Positions 50,645 through 60,248 are shown, numbered from the stretch's first letter. The stretch: 64,000 bases of DNA from Donghicola sp041224595 (GCF_041224595.1 NZ_JBGFGN010000116.1:1-64000); one strand, 5' to 3'. Notes: a model not told the origin generated them from the sequence alone. Made by a program: numbers and translations.

Positions 50645-52699
50645 ATGACGCGTGGCTCATTAATGAGAACCACAGTCCTGAGTGGGATGTGGGTAACGAT
50701 GGTAGCGGGTGCAGGGATTGCACAAGACAGCACCGACCTTGGCACGATTGAACTGGAGACCAGCCGCCGCGGGATTCAGACGGATACGGCGGCCTCTACG
50801 ACTGTTGTCACGGACGAAGAGATCGAGGCCCGTCAGGCCAGCACCTTGGTCGAATTGCTGGACACCACGCCCAATGTCAGCCTTGTCAACGGATCAAGCC
50901 CCCAAGGCGCGGCGGTCTCCATCCGTGGTCTGGGAACCTATGCAGGAACCTATGGCACCGACGGCAAGGTCGCCGTCATCGTTGATGGTGTCAGCAGCGG
51001 TGCCGAAGAAATTTACCGCAACGGCTCGATGCTGTCTTTGGAGCCGGAGCTTTTCCGCGAAGTGACCGTCACCCGCGGACCGGGTGAAAGCTTTGGCTAT
51101 GCGTCCGGCGCGATGGGTGGGACGATTGAGGCGGAAACCAAAGATGCGAGTGACTTCCTAGAGGGCGGGGACGCCTTTGCTCTGCGCCAGAAGATTGGGT
51201 CGGAAAGCAATGGCGAAGGCTGGCTTAGCTCGACCATCCTCGCTTTTGCGCCGGATGAGAAATTCGATGCCTTGGTCTTTTATGGCAAGCGCTCGGTTGG
51301 GGACCGGACCGACGGCGATGGGAATACTCTGGATGCGTCCGGGTTCGATGCGCCCTCTGCTTTGGTCAAGCTGAACTACCACGTGAACGACGCCAGCACC
51401 CTGACCTTTGGCTACAGCTACAACGAAATCCCCCAGTCCGACGTGCCCTATGACGTCTACAATCCGGATTGGAGCGACGTGCTCGTTGACCGTTACACCA
51501 AGGACACGACAGCCTATCTGGCCTACCGATTCAACCCTGTGGACAATGCCCTTGTGAACCTAGAGGCGCGTCTGACCTACAAGTACGAGGATATGGAGCT
51601 GTCTTCGGACACGGTGTCGAGCAATTTGTATAACACCCATCACAGCACCGAAACGCGGGGCCTGCGCCTTGAAAACGAAGCGCTCTTTGCGACCGGAATT
51701 GTGAACCATACCCTGACAACCGGTGTCGAAGTCAAAGAACGCCGCCGCGCCAGCACGATCAGCACAGGGACCTATCAGGGCGACAACGATTCCAGCGCAC
51801 CGGGTGGGACCGACGAGAGCTACGCCGTCTATCTGGCAGACCGGATGGAGATTGGGCAGCGCCTGACCCTGACCCCGCAGATCCGCTTTGAAAAGCAAAC
51901 GCTGACGTCAGACAACAACAACGACTCCCAGACCTGCTATGGGCCGACCTATTGCGTGACAACCCCCGCGATCGAGGATGGCACGAGCTGGGAAAGCGAA
52001 GCATGGACCGGGGCGCTGTCCGGCCGCTATGCCTTCTCGAACGATCTCGCGGTGTTCGGCTCTGTGGCCTACAACGAAAACCTGCCCATTCTTGATGACC
52101 TGCGGAACGAGGACAACATCGAGCAGTCAGAAAAGGGTGTGACCCAAGAAGTCGGCCTGTCCTTCGACCGGATGGATGCCTTTGCGGGCGGTGATACGCT
52201 TCGGTTCAAACTCACAGCATTCCAGACACGGATCTGGGACGGGACAACCTATTCAGGCATCGAAAAAGTGGACCTGAGCGGCGTCGAGTTTGAAGCATCG
52301 TATGCCCACCCTGCCTTCTACGCGGACTTCAACGCGGCCATGACCCGCGGCACGATCAACAGCACCGACGATAACTTCAACTATGCGCCTGCGGATACGG
52401 CGCAGTTGACTTTGGGCAAGCGGCTGTTTGACGACCAACTGGACCTGAGCTTCGAGGCAAAGCACGCTTGGGGCAATGACCGGACCAGCGGCACCAGCGG
52501 CGCGGTTGCGCCTTCTGACGACTGGACGACCTATGGGGTCGCGGCGGCCTACACCCCCAATCGCGGGGCGCTGGAGGGCTTTGAATTCCGTGCCTCGGTC
52601 GAGAACCTGACGGACGAGGCCTATCGCCCCTATCTGACCGACGCGTCCAGCTACGCCACAGGGCGGAATCTGAAGCTGTCGATCGCCAAGACCTTTTGA
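50645..52699 (+). CDS. hmuR: TonB-dependent heme/hemoglobin receptor
   Basis: 684-residue outer-membrane receptor: signal peptide (about 1-26, ending AGIAQ), TonB box region (DLGTIELET), plug (about 45-155, with VRVIVDGV-like VAVIVDGVSSGAEEIYRNGSMLSLEPELFREVTVTRGPG) and a 22-strand barrel ending NLKLSIAKTF. Heme specificity follows from the downstream hmuSTUV genes. ATG 50645 has AAGAGGG upstream; ATG 50663 is possible. TonB-ExbBD power would come from the 8110-10341 genes or a chromosomal set. Confidence 0.9.
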   Translation: MTRGSLMRTTVLSGMWVTMVAGAGIAQDSTDLGTIELETSRRGIQTDTAASTTVVTDEEIEARQASTLVELLDTTPNVSLVNGSSPQGAAVSIRGLGTYAGTYGTDGKVAVIVDGVSSGAEEIYRNGSMLSLEPELFREVTVTRGPGESFGYASGAMGGTIEAETKDASDFLEGGDAFALRQKIGSESNGEGWLSSTILAFAPDEKFDALVFYGKRSVGDRTDGDGNTLDASGFDAPSALVKLNYHVNDASTLTFGYSYNEIPQSDVPYDVYNPDWSDVLVDRYTKDTTAYLAYRFNPVDNALVNLEARLTYKYEDMELSSDTVSSNLYNTHHSTETRGLRLENEALFATGIVNHTLTTGVEVKERRRASTISTGTYQGDNDSSAPGGTDESYAVYLADRMEIGQRLTLTPQIRFEKQTLTSDNNNDSQTCYGPTYCVTTPAIEDGTSWESEAWTGALSGRYAFSNDLAVFGSVAYNENLPILDDLRNEDNIEQSEKGVTQEVGLSFDRMDAFAGGDTLRFKLTAFQTRIWDGTTYSGIEKVDLSGVEFEASYAHPAFYADFNAAMTRGTINSTDDNFNYAPADTAQLTLGKRLFDDQLDLSFEAKHAWGNDRTSGTSGAVAPSDDWTTYGVAAAYTPNRGALEGFEFRASVENLTDEAYRPYLTDASSYATGRNLKLSIAKTF

Positions 52700-52768
52700 T
52701 CGACCAGAACCGGCCCGCGATTACACGTGGGCCGGTCACAGTTGTGTTTCCATCAAGGACGAATTGCT

Positions 52769-53824
52769 ATGACCAAACCCGATCCTTCTGCGATCCGCGC
52801 TGCGCGCGCCGAAACCCCGAACGCCAGAGATCGCGACTTTGCCGAGTCTCTGGGCATCTCCGAGGCAGAGCTTGTGGCCGCCCATGTGGGCCACGGGGTG
52901 ACACGCATCTCGGCGAACCCTGACGATCTGATGCCCCAAATCTCGCGGCTCGGAGAGGTGATGGCCCTGACCCGCAATGCCTCTGCGGTCCACGAACGGG
53001 TTGGCACCTATGGCGAATATCGCGCCGGTCCCCATGCTTCGATGGTATTGGGAGACGAAATCGACCTGCGGATATTCCCGCGGCATTGGGTTTATGGATT
53101 TGCCATCGATCAAGAGACAGACAAAGGACGCCGCCGGAGTTTGCAGGTGTTCGATGCTGCGGGGGACGCGGTCCACAAGGTGTTCCTGCGAGAGACGTCG
53201 GAACTGTCAGAATGGATCGACGTGGTCGGGTCTTTGATGATTGATGATCCGGCGCAAACGCTGGATGTGGCAGAGCGCGCGCCTGTTGAACCCGCAAAGA
53301 CCAATCCCGCCAAGTCGGACATCCTGCTCGATGAATGGGCCAAGCTGACCGACACGCATCAGTTCCTGCGCCTGACCTCGAAGTTGGGAATGAACCGGCT
53401 CGGGGCCTATCGCATGGCCTCTGGGGGCCGTTGGGTGCGTCCTTTGGCCATTGATGCCACCGACCGCTTGATCGAGACCGTCAGCGCGGCGGGGGCAGAG
53501 ACGATCCTGTTTGTCGGCAATCAGGGGAACATCCAGATCCACTGGGGCGGACTCGAAACTGTCAAGGCGATGGGCCCTTGGATGAATGTCCTCGATCCGC
53601 GCTTCAACTTGCATCTGCGCAGTGACCACGTGGCCGAGGTCTATGCGATCGAGAAGCCGACCAAACGCGGACCCGCGATCAGCGTCGAAGCCTTTGACGC
53701 CGAGGGCGCGCTGATCCTACAGGTGTTCGGCCGCAAGACCGACAGCGATCCCCATGGTCAGAAATGGGCCGAGCTTGTGTCCGCCCTGCCCACTTTGTCC
53801 GAGGTCGCACAATGCGCGGTTTAA
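52769..53824 (+). CDS. hmuS: Heme-handling/degrading factor HmuS
   Basis: 351 residues with the duplicated HemS/HmuS fold, halves at about 20-180 and 195-345 (LGEVMALTRNASAVHERVGTYG and FVGNQGNIQIHWGGLETVKAMGPWMNVLDPRFNLHLRSDHVAEVYAIEKPT). It binds and breaks down heme in the cytoplasm. ATG 52769 is chosen; the frame is open to 52727. It overlaps hmuT by 13 bases. Confidence 0.93.
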   Translation: MTKPDPSAIRAARAETPNARDRDFAESLGISEAELVAAHVGHGVTRISANPDDLMPQISRLGEVMALTRNASAVHERVGTYGEYRAGPHASMVLGDEIDLRIFPRHWVYGFAIDQETDKGRRRSLQVFDAAGDAVHKVFLRETSELSEWIDVVGSLMIDDPAQTLDVAERAPVEPAKTNPAKSDILLDEWAKLTDTHQFLRLTSKLGMNRLGAYRMASGGRWVRPLAIDATDRLIETVSAAGAETILFVGNQGNIQIHWGGLETVKAMGPWMNVLDPRFNLHLRSDHVAEVYAIEKPTKRGPAISVEAFDAEGALILQVFGRKTDSDPHGQKWAELVSALPTLSEVAQCAV

Positions 53825-54675
53825 CACTCTCTGCCATTCTGCTGTGCGGGGCAGCGTCTCTTGGCATGACAGGCAGCAGTGTCTGTGCTCAGGATGCTGT
53901 GGTTTCTGTTGGCGGTCCGATCACTGAAATTATCTTTGCCCTTGAAGAACAGGACAGACTGATCGCCCGCGATACGACCTCGGTCTATCCGCCCGAGGCC
54001 CTTGGGCTTCCCGATGTTGGCTACATGCGGCGTCTGTCTGCCGAGGGTGTGCTGTCTGTCGGGCCGGACATGATTATCGCGCGGGACACCTCTGGCCCGC
54101 CCGAAGTGCTGGAGCAGCTTCAAGCCGCGAGCATCCCCGTGGTTCTGGTGCACGATGCCTTTGACCCAGATGCCATCCTGTCCGCGATCGACACGGTGGG
54201 TGCTGCGCTGGACGTGCCGGCCAAGGCGGCAGAACTGTCGGCCACCGTTCAGGCCGATCTTGACGCGCTGGCCGAAAGACGGGCCGAAATCACCGAGAAG
54301 AAGCGCGTGATCTTTGTCCTGTCTGCCGATGCGGGGCGTTTGAATGTCGCGGGTCGGGGCACGGGTGCGGATGGGTTGATCACTATGGCGGGCGGCATCA
54401 ATGCCGTGGCTGATGGGTTCGACGGCTACAAGCTGATGAACAACGAAGCCCTTCTGACCGCCAACCCCGACGTGGTGCTGATGCTCGCGCCGCGACCGGG
54501 AACGGATCATTCGCTGACGCCTGCGGACCTGCAGACCCATCCCGGTCTTTTGCCGACTGCCGCTGGTGCGGCTTCAGCGATCAGACAAGTGCCCGCTGCG
54601 GCCTTGGGATTTGGTCCGCGCACTCCGGCGCTTGCTCTCGCTCTCCTAGAGGACATGTATGGCGGGGCGCAGTAA
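53812..54675 (+). CDS. hmuT: Heme ABC transporter substrate-binding protein HmuT
   Basis: 287 residues: signal peptide (about 1-26, ending SVCA) and a class III periplasmic-binding fold with VGGPITEIIFALEEQDRLIARDTTSVYPPEALGLPDVGYMRRLSAEGVLSVGPDMIIA, in which a Tyr of the first lobe (VGYMRRL) is the expected heme ligand. It hands heme from the receptor to HmuUV. ATG 53812 lies inside the end of hmuS. Confidence 0.93.
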   Translation: MRGLTLSAILLCGAASLGMTGSSVCAQDAVVSVGGPITEIIFALEEQDRLIARDTTSVYPPEALGLPDVGYMRRLSAEGVLSVGPDMIIARDTSGPPEVLEQLQAASIPVVLVHDAFDPDAILSAIDTVGAALDVPAKAAELSATVQADLDALAERRAEITEKKRVIFVLSADAGRLNVAGRGTGADGLITMAGGINAVADGFDGYKLMNNEALLTANPDVVLMLAPRPGTDHSLTPADLQTHPGLLPTAAGAASAIRQVPAAALGFGPRTPALALALLEDMYGGAQ

Positions 54676-55780
54676 GATGGTGGCCCTCGACCGTTCCGAG
54701 CGCGGCCGTTGGGGCATTGCGCAGACCACGAGAGCGCTGTTTTCGGCGGGGGATCGCAGGGCTGTCGCGCTGCTCCTCCGTTTGATCTTGGCCGCTGCGT
54801 TGATCGTGACTATGGCGCTTTCGCTGGGATGGGGGGCCGCAGACGAGGTCGCGGTCATCCCCGCACTCCTTGGTAAATTTGGATGGTCCGAGGCCAGTCT
54901 GCGTGACACCGTGATTATCTGGGACATCCGTATGCCCAGAGTTCTGACCGCGACGCTGGTTGGCGCGGCACTGGCCGTATCAGGGGCGGTGATGCAGGGG
55001 CTGTTCCGCAACCCTCTTGCGGATCCGGGCCTGATCGGTGTCAGCGCCGGTGCGGGCTTGGGCGCGGTCGTCGCGATCGTGCTTGGCGGTGTCTTGCCTG
55101 CCGCGATCGCGGGGTTCTTTGGGCGGTGGCTCGTTCCTGCATTCGCCTTCTTGGGGGGATGGGGGGCGACCCTTTTGCTGTTTGCTCTGGCGACCCGTGG
55201 GGGCCGCACTTCGGTGGCGACCATGTTGCTGGCCGGGATCGCTTTGGGGGCGCTGACCGGCGCTTTGACCGGGATCGTCGTTTACTACGCAACCGATGAC
55301 CAACTGCGCGATCTGACGTTCTGGAGCATGGGGTCCGTCGCAGGGGCGAGTTGGCAGCAGCTGTTCGTCGCTGCGCCGATGATGCTTGGGGCCTTGTGCG
55401 CCGCCCCATTCCTTGCGCGGGCGCTGAATGCCATGGCGCTCGGAGAAGCGGCGGCCCTGCATTTGGGGATCGACACCCAAGCCACCAAACGCATCGCCAT
55501 TCTGACCGTCGCCGGAGCGACAGGCGCTTCGGTCGCGATTACGGGCGGGATTGGGTTTGTCGGGATCGTGGTGCCGCATCTTCTGCGCTTGGTTCAGGGG
55601 CCTGACCATCGGGGGCTGTTTGTGAATGCGGCGCTCTTGGGGGCGATCCTGCTGCTTTGGGCTGACATGCTGGCCCGTACATTTATCGCGCCCGCAGAGC
55701 TGCCGATCGGGATTGTGACTGCGGCCCTTGGTGGCCCGTTCTTTATGTCGGTGCTGATGCGCAACCGGCATCTGTTATAA
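54659..55780 (+). CDS. hmuU: Heme ABC transporter permease HmuU
   Basis: 373-residue FecCD-type permease with about ten membrane helices; GAALAVSGAVMQGLFRNPLADPGLIGVSAGAGLGAV and TGGIGFVGIVVPHLLRLVQGPDHR are family signatures, the latter including the ATPase-coupling helix. ATG 54659 has GAGG at the right distance and overlaps hmuT by 17 bases; ATG 54677 (MVALDRSE) is an alternative just after the hmuT stop. Confidence 0.92.
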   Translation: MAGRSKMVALDRSERGRWGIAQTTRALFSAGDRRAVALLLRLILAAALIVTMALSLGWGAADEVAVIPALLGKFGWSEASLRDTVIIWDIRMPRVLTATLVGAALAVSGAVMQGLFRNPLADPGLIGVSAGAGLGAVVAIVLGGVLPAAIAGFFGRWLVPAFAFLGGWGATLLLFALATRGGRTSVATMLLAGIALGALTGALTGIVVYYATDDQLRDLTFWSMGSVAGASWQQLFVAAPMMLGALCAAPFLARALNAMALGEAAALHLGIDTQATKRIAILTVAGATGASVAITGGIGFVGIVVPHLLRLVQGPDHRGLFVNAALLGAILLLWADMLARTFIAPAELPIGIVTAALGGPFFMSVLMRNRHLL

Positions 55781-55792
55781 GGAGTGGCCCTG

Positions 55793-56599
55793 ATGGACCT
55801 AAGAACCAAAGACCTTTCGCTGGATCTTGGTGGGCGGCGCATTCTAGAGGGCGTTTCCATTCAGGCGACGGCGGGCGAGGTCACTGCGATTGTCGGACCG
55901 AATGGCTCGGGCAAGACCTCTTTGCTCAAATGCTTGACCGGCGAATATCGGTATTCCGGCACGATCAGCCTGAATGGCGCGGATATAAACAGCTATGCTC
56001 CAGCGGAATTGGCGCTGTGGCGCGCGGTTTTGCCCCAAGCCATCGAGCTGTCATTCCCGTTCACCGTGCACGAAGTCGTCAGCTTGGCGCTGACCTCTGG
56101 TGTGGCGATGGACAAAGGTCGGGCCTCGGATGATTTGGTCCAACGGGCGCTAGAGCGCGTTGGACTTGGGGGTTATGCCCCTCGCCGCTATCAGACGCTC
56201 TCTGGGGGCGAACAACAAAGGGTGCAACTGGCGCGCGTGTTGCTTCAGGTCTGGGAGTCGACTCTCTACGATCTACCCCGCTGGCTTTTTCTGGATGAAC
56301 CGGTCTCGGCGCTGGACATCGCCCATCAGTTGCTGGTGATTGACATCGCGCAGGACTTCGCACGCAAGGGCGGCGGGGTGATTGCCGTCATGCACGATCT
56401 CAACCTCACGTCGATGTTCGCGGATCAGGTGTTGCTGATGCAAGGGGGGCAGGTTGCGGCGTCAGGCGCGGCAGAAGAGGTTCTGGCCGATGAGCCGCTG
56501 TCCCGCGCCTATGGCTGCGCGGTGGTCACGCGACAAGCGCCGGCAACAGGAGCTTGGCTTTTGCCCCAAGTCGCGAATGGTCGGGCTTTTGCCCCCTAA
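55793..56599 (+). CDS. hmuV: Heme ABC transporter ATPase HmuV
   Basis: 268 residues with Walker A GPNGSGKTS, signature LSGGEQQRVQLARVL, Walker B WLFLDEP and switch His in VMHDLN. It powers HmuTU. ATG 55793 (MDLRTKDLSLD) has AGGAG seven bases upstream; the frame also contains GTG 55784, which overlaps that ribosome site and is less likely. Last gene of the hmu operon, followed by a terminator. Confidence 0.93.
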   Translation: MDLRTKDLSLDLGGRRILEGVSIQATAGEVTAIVGPNGSGKTSLLKCLTGEYRYSGTISLNGADINSYAPAELALWRAVLPQAIELSFPFTVHEVVSLALTSGVAMDKGRASDDLVQRALERVGLGGYAPRRYQTLSGGEQQRVQLARVLLQVWESTLYDLPRWLFLDEPVSALDIAHQLLVIDIAQDFARKGGGVIAVMHDLNLTSMFADQVLLMQGGQVAASGAAEEVLADEPLSRAYGCAVVTRQAPATGAWLLPQVANGRAFAP

Positions 56600-56668
56600 A
56601 GCTGTAGACAAGCGTAATTCACCTCTCTAATTTTATTTGCGCAATATTTGCTTATTTATTTGGTGTAT

Positions 56669-56694
56669 TCTGGAAATATGTTTCCAGACTTTTT
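56669..56694 (+). terminator. Terminator of the hmu operon
   Basis: TCTGGAAA (56669-56676), loop TATG, TTTCCAGA (56681-56688), then CTTTTTC. It lies about 70 bases after the hmuV stop codon in an unusually AT-rich spacer. Confidence 0.8.
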
Positions 56695-56737
56695 CAATTA
56701 TAATTCATTTTATTTCGCAAATATAATTGAGGGTTAA

Positions 56738-57943
56738 ATGAAATTTATAAAGAGCCTTGTTGGTTGCGCCGCAGCCAGCGTTCTGGCCGCGTGCGTCGCT
56801 GGTGCCGGAACAAACGAATATGGTGGCTACGATATCGTCGGAGGCATGGGGATTGTCGAATCTCCTTACGCTGAAGTGCGCGGCTGGAATGTTGTCTACG
56901 GATTTGACGGCAATCGGCCGGCCTATTGCGCGGCAGAAACAGGCACAGGCACGCTGCGTTGGCGCTTGGGTTATGATGGCGGACAATGGCAACTGGCAAT
57001 TCCCTCCTCACCTTCGGGGCCTAATTCTGACTGGTCAAGCAATTGGGAAGTCGATGGTGTTGCACGGCCCATCAGCGGTATCGCAACCGAGAATTGGACA
57101 ATCGCATGGCTCGGGCTGGAAGAATTAGATCGCGTCCGTCAGGGCAATGTCATGATCATTGATATCGGGCGGGAGTCTGCAGAAAAACAACTCTATGGCA
57201 CTGCTGCGGTCGTGACAAAGATCCTCGAATGCCAAGAGCGTTCGGGCGTGGAATGGACGGATCCCGATCTTGCCCCGCAAGCGGCTATTGAACCCGTTTC
57301 GGAGTGCCCTGACGAAGGGCCCCGTTTCGCGGGCTCTGGGGTATGTCAGGGACGTGCGGTGAATTACCTGTCGCGCTATCCCGAGGAACCGCCTTTTGCG
57401 CTGCCGGGTCAATCCTGTCGATGGGTTCTGCGAGAAGCTGCCCTGCCCGGTGGGGATCGGTTTTTGCTTTATTTTGCGGCCCAATGCGACCAGAAGACCG
57501 CTAAATTGGATGTCTCGGCAAGCAACCGTTTTGCAGAGCTGACCGTCTCTGAAAGCGCGTATGACATCCCGCCACGGGTTTTGGCCGAGATCTACGCAAG
57601 CCATGGCAAAGGCGCGAGCGGCATCCTTCAGCGTGCAAAAGAGTGGTCGCAAACCCCTGCAGAAATGTCAGGGTGTTTTGTTGTCCAAACGGGAACAGAC
57701 CCAGTGCAATATCAGGTGGACAATGTATCCCCCGCCCAATCCAAAGCGATGATGAACGACGGACCGCGGGGGGCGTGCGGACCGCGCGGACTGGACCAGG
57801 ATTCACCGAGCTTCTGGACAGTGATTGGCGACGAGTTGTGGTATCTGACACCCTCTCACGAGGCCTACAAAGACATTCACGTGCCCTCTCTTACAGTCCT
57901 GACACAGGACGGATCTGGCGGCTACGTGGCTAGCGGCTACTAA
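56738..57943 (+). CDS. Lipoprotein of unknown function
   Basis: 401 residues with a lipoprotein signal: the lipobox LAAC at about 16-19 places Cys 19 as the lipidated residue. The mature part has nine or more Cys in pairs (ECPDEGPRFAGSGVCQG, GQSCRWVL, GPRGACGPRG), which suggests disulfide-stabilised beta structure. No family recognised. The 138-base upstream spacer is far more AT-rich than the genes around it. Weak ribosome site GAGGG. Confidence 0.75.
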   Translation: MKFIKSLVGCAAASVLAACVAGAGTNEYGGYDIVGGMGIVESPYAEVRGWNVVYGFDGNRPAYCAAETGTGTLRWRLGYDGGQWQLAIPSSPSGPNSDWSSNWEVDGVARPISGIATENWTIAWLGLEELDRVRQGNVMIIDIGRESAEKQLYGTAAVVTKILECQERSGVEWTDPDLAPQAAIEPVSECPDEGPRFAGSGVCQGRAVNYLSRYPEEPPFALPGQSCRWVLREAALPGGDRFLLYFAAQCDQKTAKLDVSASNRFAELTVSESAYDIPPRVLAEIYASHGKGASGILQRAKEWSQTPAEMSGCFVVQTGTDPVQYQVDNVSPAQSKAMMNDGPRGACGPRGLDQDSPSFWTVIGDELWYLTPSHEAYKDIHVPSLTVLTQDGSGGYVASGY

Positions 57944-57952
57944 TACGCTGGT

Positions 57953-57984
57953 CCTTGGGCGGCGGGATGCGTCGCCGCCCAAGG
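57953..57984. terminator. 12-bp stem hairpin after lipoprotein gene
   Basis: CCTTGGGCGGCG (57953-57964) and CGCCGCCCAAGG (57973-57984) form a perfect stem with an 8-base loop, ten bases after the stop codon. There is no T-run; a second stem GCCCCGC/GCGGGGC follows at 58030-58050. Together they probably end the transcript. Confidence 0.55.
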
Positions 57985-58190
57985 CATGACCGGATTCATC
58001 CGAAACGGGCCCCAGAGGATCGCGTTTTTGCCCCGCTCGTTTGGCGGGGCTGTGTGTTCTGGGTGCTGCGAAGGCCGCTCAGGGGTTAATCAAGACAGTG
58101 AAAACTTTGTCTTATGAGATAAATTTTCTAACACTTTCGGGGAAATTTATATATGCTTTGGACGTAGTACCATTAGTATAGGTTAAGTCT

Positions 58191-59267
58191 TTGCATCCAT
58201 ACGCATCACTTCCGAAGACCGCTTTTTGGCGCACTGGTGTCGCCGAGACTGGTCTTTACGGGCTTTCTGATCTTTGGAAAAGCCCATGGACACTCCCACA
58301 GGACGTACAATTCGCGACCTATGGTTCTTGTTTCGCACAGCACATATCGCGCGCGCTCAAAGAGCGAAAGATCGGCTGGATCAACGGCGAGCCTGCGCCG
58401 CTCGGAACACCGGAAACGTTGTCCAAAGCATTTAATTATGGTGTTTTTTCCGCGCGCACTGCGAATATCTACACGGCCGCACAACTGCGGTTGCTGCTAC
58501 AAATGGCTGTTGGCGATGTGCCGGTTCACGAACCGGAACTCTGGGAAGAGACCGCAGGGGGATATCGCGACAGTCTGCGCCCGCTGATTGAACCGACCCC
58601 TTTTCGGACAGAAGATGATGCCGTCCTGTCGCGGTCCGCGATGGTGCGGGGCCTTCGGAAATCTGTAGAAAATTCTGACGTGTTCGTCTTTACACTAGGA
58701 CTTACCGAAGGCTGGGAGAGCGCGTCGGGGCAACCTTATGCTGCGTGCCCCGGAACGATTGGCGGCACCTTTGATCCACAGACGCATCGCTTCGTGAATT
58801 ATCGCGGGGCAGCCATTCGCGAGGCATTGGACGACGCGCTCGCGTTGCTGAAGCGTCTGAACCCGAATATCCATCTTCTATTGACGGTGAGTCCCGTCCC
58901 TCTGACCGCGACGGCCAGCCAGCAGCATGTTCTGGTGGCCACGACCCGTTCAAAGTCAGTTCTGCGGGGCGTGGCAGGCGAAATCGCCGAAGACTATGCC
59001 GAAGTCGACTATTTCCCGTCCTACGAGATCATTACCGGCGCGCCGACCCGATCCAGCTTTTTTGCGCCGAACATGCGATCGGTCGAATTGGCAGGGGTCG
59101 AACTGGTCATGCGGCACTTCTTTCAGGGGCTCGATCTGACAGGGCCGGCCCGTCATGGCGACGCGATCGCCGAAGCAAGGCAAGCGGACGCAGCGCTGGC
59201 CGAGTCGATGGATGCAGAAGCTTTGGTCTGCGAAGAAGCCATACTGGAGAGCTACAATGCGGCCTGA
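58191..59267 (+). CDS. GSCFA-domain protein
   Basis: 358 residues. The name-giving motif GSCFA is present at 45-49 (ATYGSCFAQHIS), followed by FTLGLTEGWES and the HLLLTVSPVPLTAT segment typical of this SGNH-hydrolase-related family, which is mostly uncharacterised and often found near polysaccharide genes. The frame starts with TTG 58191 (MHPYASLPKTAFWRT), which fits the normal family N-terminus; no in-frame ATG gives a better start. Overlaps the next gene by 11 bases. Confidence 0.85.
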   Translation: MHPYASLPKTAFWRTGVAETGLYGLSDLWKSPWTLPQDVQFATYGSCFAQHISRALKERKIGWINGEPAPLGTPETLSKAFNYGVFSARTANIYTAAQLRLLLQMAVGDVPVHEPELWEETAGGYRDSLRPLIEPTPFRTEDDAVLSRSAMVRGLRKSVENSDVFVFTLGLTEGWESASGQPYAACPGTIGGTFDPQTHRFVNYRGAAIREALDDALALLKRLNPNIHLLLTVSPVPLTATASQQHVLVATTRSKSVLRGVAGEIAEDYAEVDYFPSYEIITGAPTRSSFFAPNMRSVELAGVELVMRHFFQGLDLTGPARHGDAIAEARQADAALAESMDAEALVCEEAILESYNAA

Positions 59268-59934
59268 TCTTATTATCGTTGGCGACAGCCACTGCGGGGC
59301 TCTTCACAGTGCCGCACGCGCGGCGGGAATTCAGTCAGAGATGTTCTTTCTGTCAGGCAACCACTGGCATGAAAACCAGATGCGCCCGCACAAGCGATGG
59401 GGCCTGATGTCCCAGAACCGAAGACCGATCAATCGCACGATATCCAATTTCTGCGAGACAATTGGTGGCTCGATCTTTTCGGATCAGACCCCTGTGCTGG
59501 CCAGCATCGGCTATCATCTGGGCCGCATGGTGCCCCCCTTCACGCGCGATGGGCACACAAGCTCGATTGATCAAGCCATTGACTCGGACGATGCATTGTA
59601 TGTCTCGAACGCCTTTGTGGATGCGTTCATCGAAGCCAAGCGCGGGCAGTTGCTTAACCTGTTGCGTTGGGCGGATCGACGCTGCGACCTGACCGTGATA
59701 GCGCCGCCCATCATCCATCACAGTCCTGAAACTGTCCAATTCCGCGACCGGATCACGGCCAAGTTGCGAGATGACGGGATACAGGTCTTTGACGCATTCG
59801 AAGGGGCAGAGTGGACCGACCCAGAGCTGCCGGCCGACCTGCGTGCCGAAGATGGCGTGCACGGGAACATCGACTACGGTGCCGTTGTTTTGCGCCGTTT
59901 GGCGGCCGAGCAAGGGTTGCAACTGGCCGCCTGA
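59257..59934 (+). CDS. SGNH-hydrolase-like protein
   Basis: 225 residues from ATG 59257. LIIVGDSHCG at the N-terminus is a GDS(L)-type block I with Ser 11 as nucleophile, and DGVHGNIDYG near the C-terminus (about 204-213) supplies the Asp-x-x-His dyad. Translationally coupled to the GSCFA gene. An O-acyl esterase or transferase acting on glycans is plausible for the pair; the substrate is unknown. Confidence 0.75.
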   Translation: MRPDLIIVGDSHCGALHSAARAAGIQSEMFFLSGNHWHENQMRPHKRWGLMSQNRRPINRTISNFCETIGGSIFSDQTPVLASIGYHLGRMVPPFTRDGHTSSIDQAIDSDDALYVSNAFVDAFIEAKRGQLLNLLRWADRRCDLTVIAPPIIHHSPETVQFRDRITAKLRDDGIQVFDAFEGAEWTDPELPADLRAEDGVHGNIDYGAVVLRRLAAEQGLQLAA

Positions 59935-59996
59935 GTATTGCGAATATGCTGTGGCATCCTTGGATGCCTGTAGCGCTCTGCTGGCCACTGATGTGT

Positions 59997-60248
59997 TTAC
60001 GGATTGGGGCTGTCCGACCGATAGCCCCTTTTCTCTTTCGCTGCGCGCAGTGCTTGGTAGGTGGTTTTCGCGTCAGACAGGTGATCATAGGTTTGGAACA
60101 TGGTTTGACCGTGTGTCCCGATCCGCCCCCATGTGCGCACCAGCGTGATCTCTCCAAACAGGGTGCGTTCGAGCGAGAGCCGGTAGAAGCGACGCATATT
60201 CTGGCTGGGATCTATATGCGTCATTCGAAGAGGCGGTGGCAAATCCAT
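59997..60248 (-). CDS. Small WGR-domain protein
   Basis: About 83 residues; the body MRRFYRLSLERTLFGEITLVRTWGRIGTHGQ then LSDAKTTYQALRAAKEKRGY is a complete WGR domain, named for the Trp-Gly-Arg seen in RTWGRIG. In larger proteins (PARPs, MolR) WGR binds DNA or RNA; here it stands alone. Start uncertain: ATG 60248, ATG 60224 or TTG 60284 in the same frame. No partner gene nearby. Confidence 0.78.
   Translation of the reverse strand: MDLPPPLRMTHIDPSQNMRRFYRLSLERTLFGEITLVRTWGRIGTHGQTMFQTYDHLSDAKTTYQALRAAKEKRGYRSDSPNP

Noticed and set aside
50554..50751. Possible hemP/hmuP small gene before the heme receptor
   Set aside because: The 65-codon ORF has no HemP motif, and its first codon is part of the -35 box TTGACA; it also overlaps the receptor gene.
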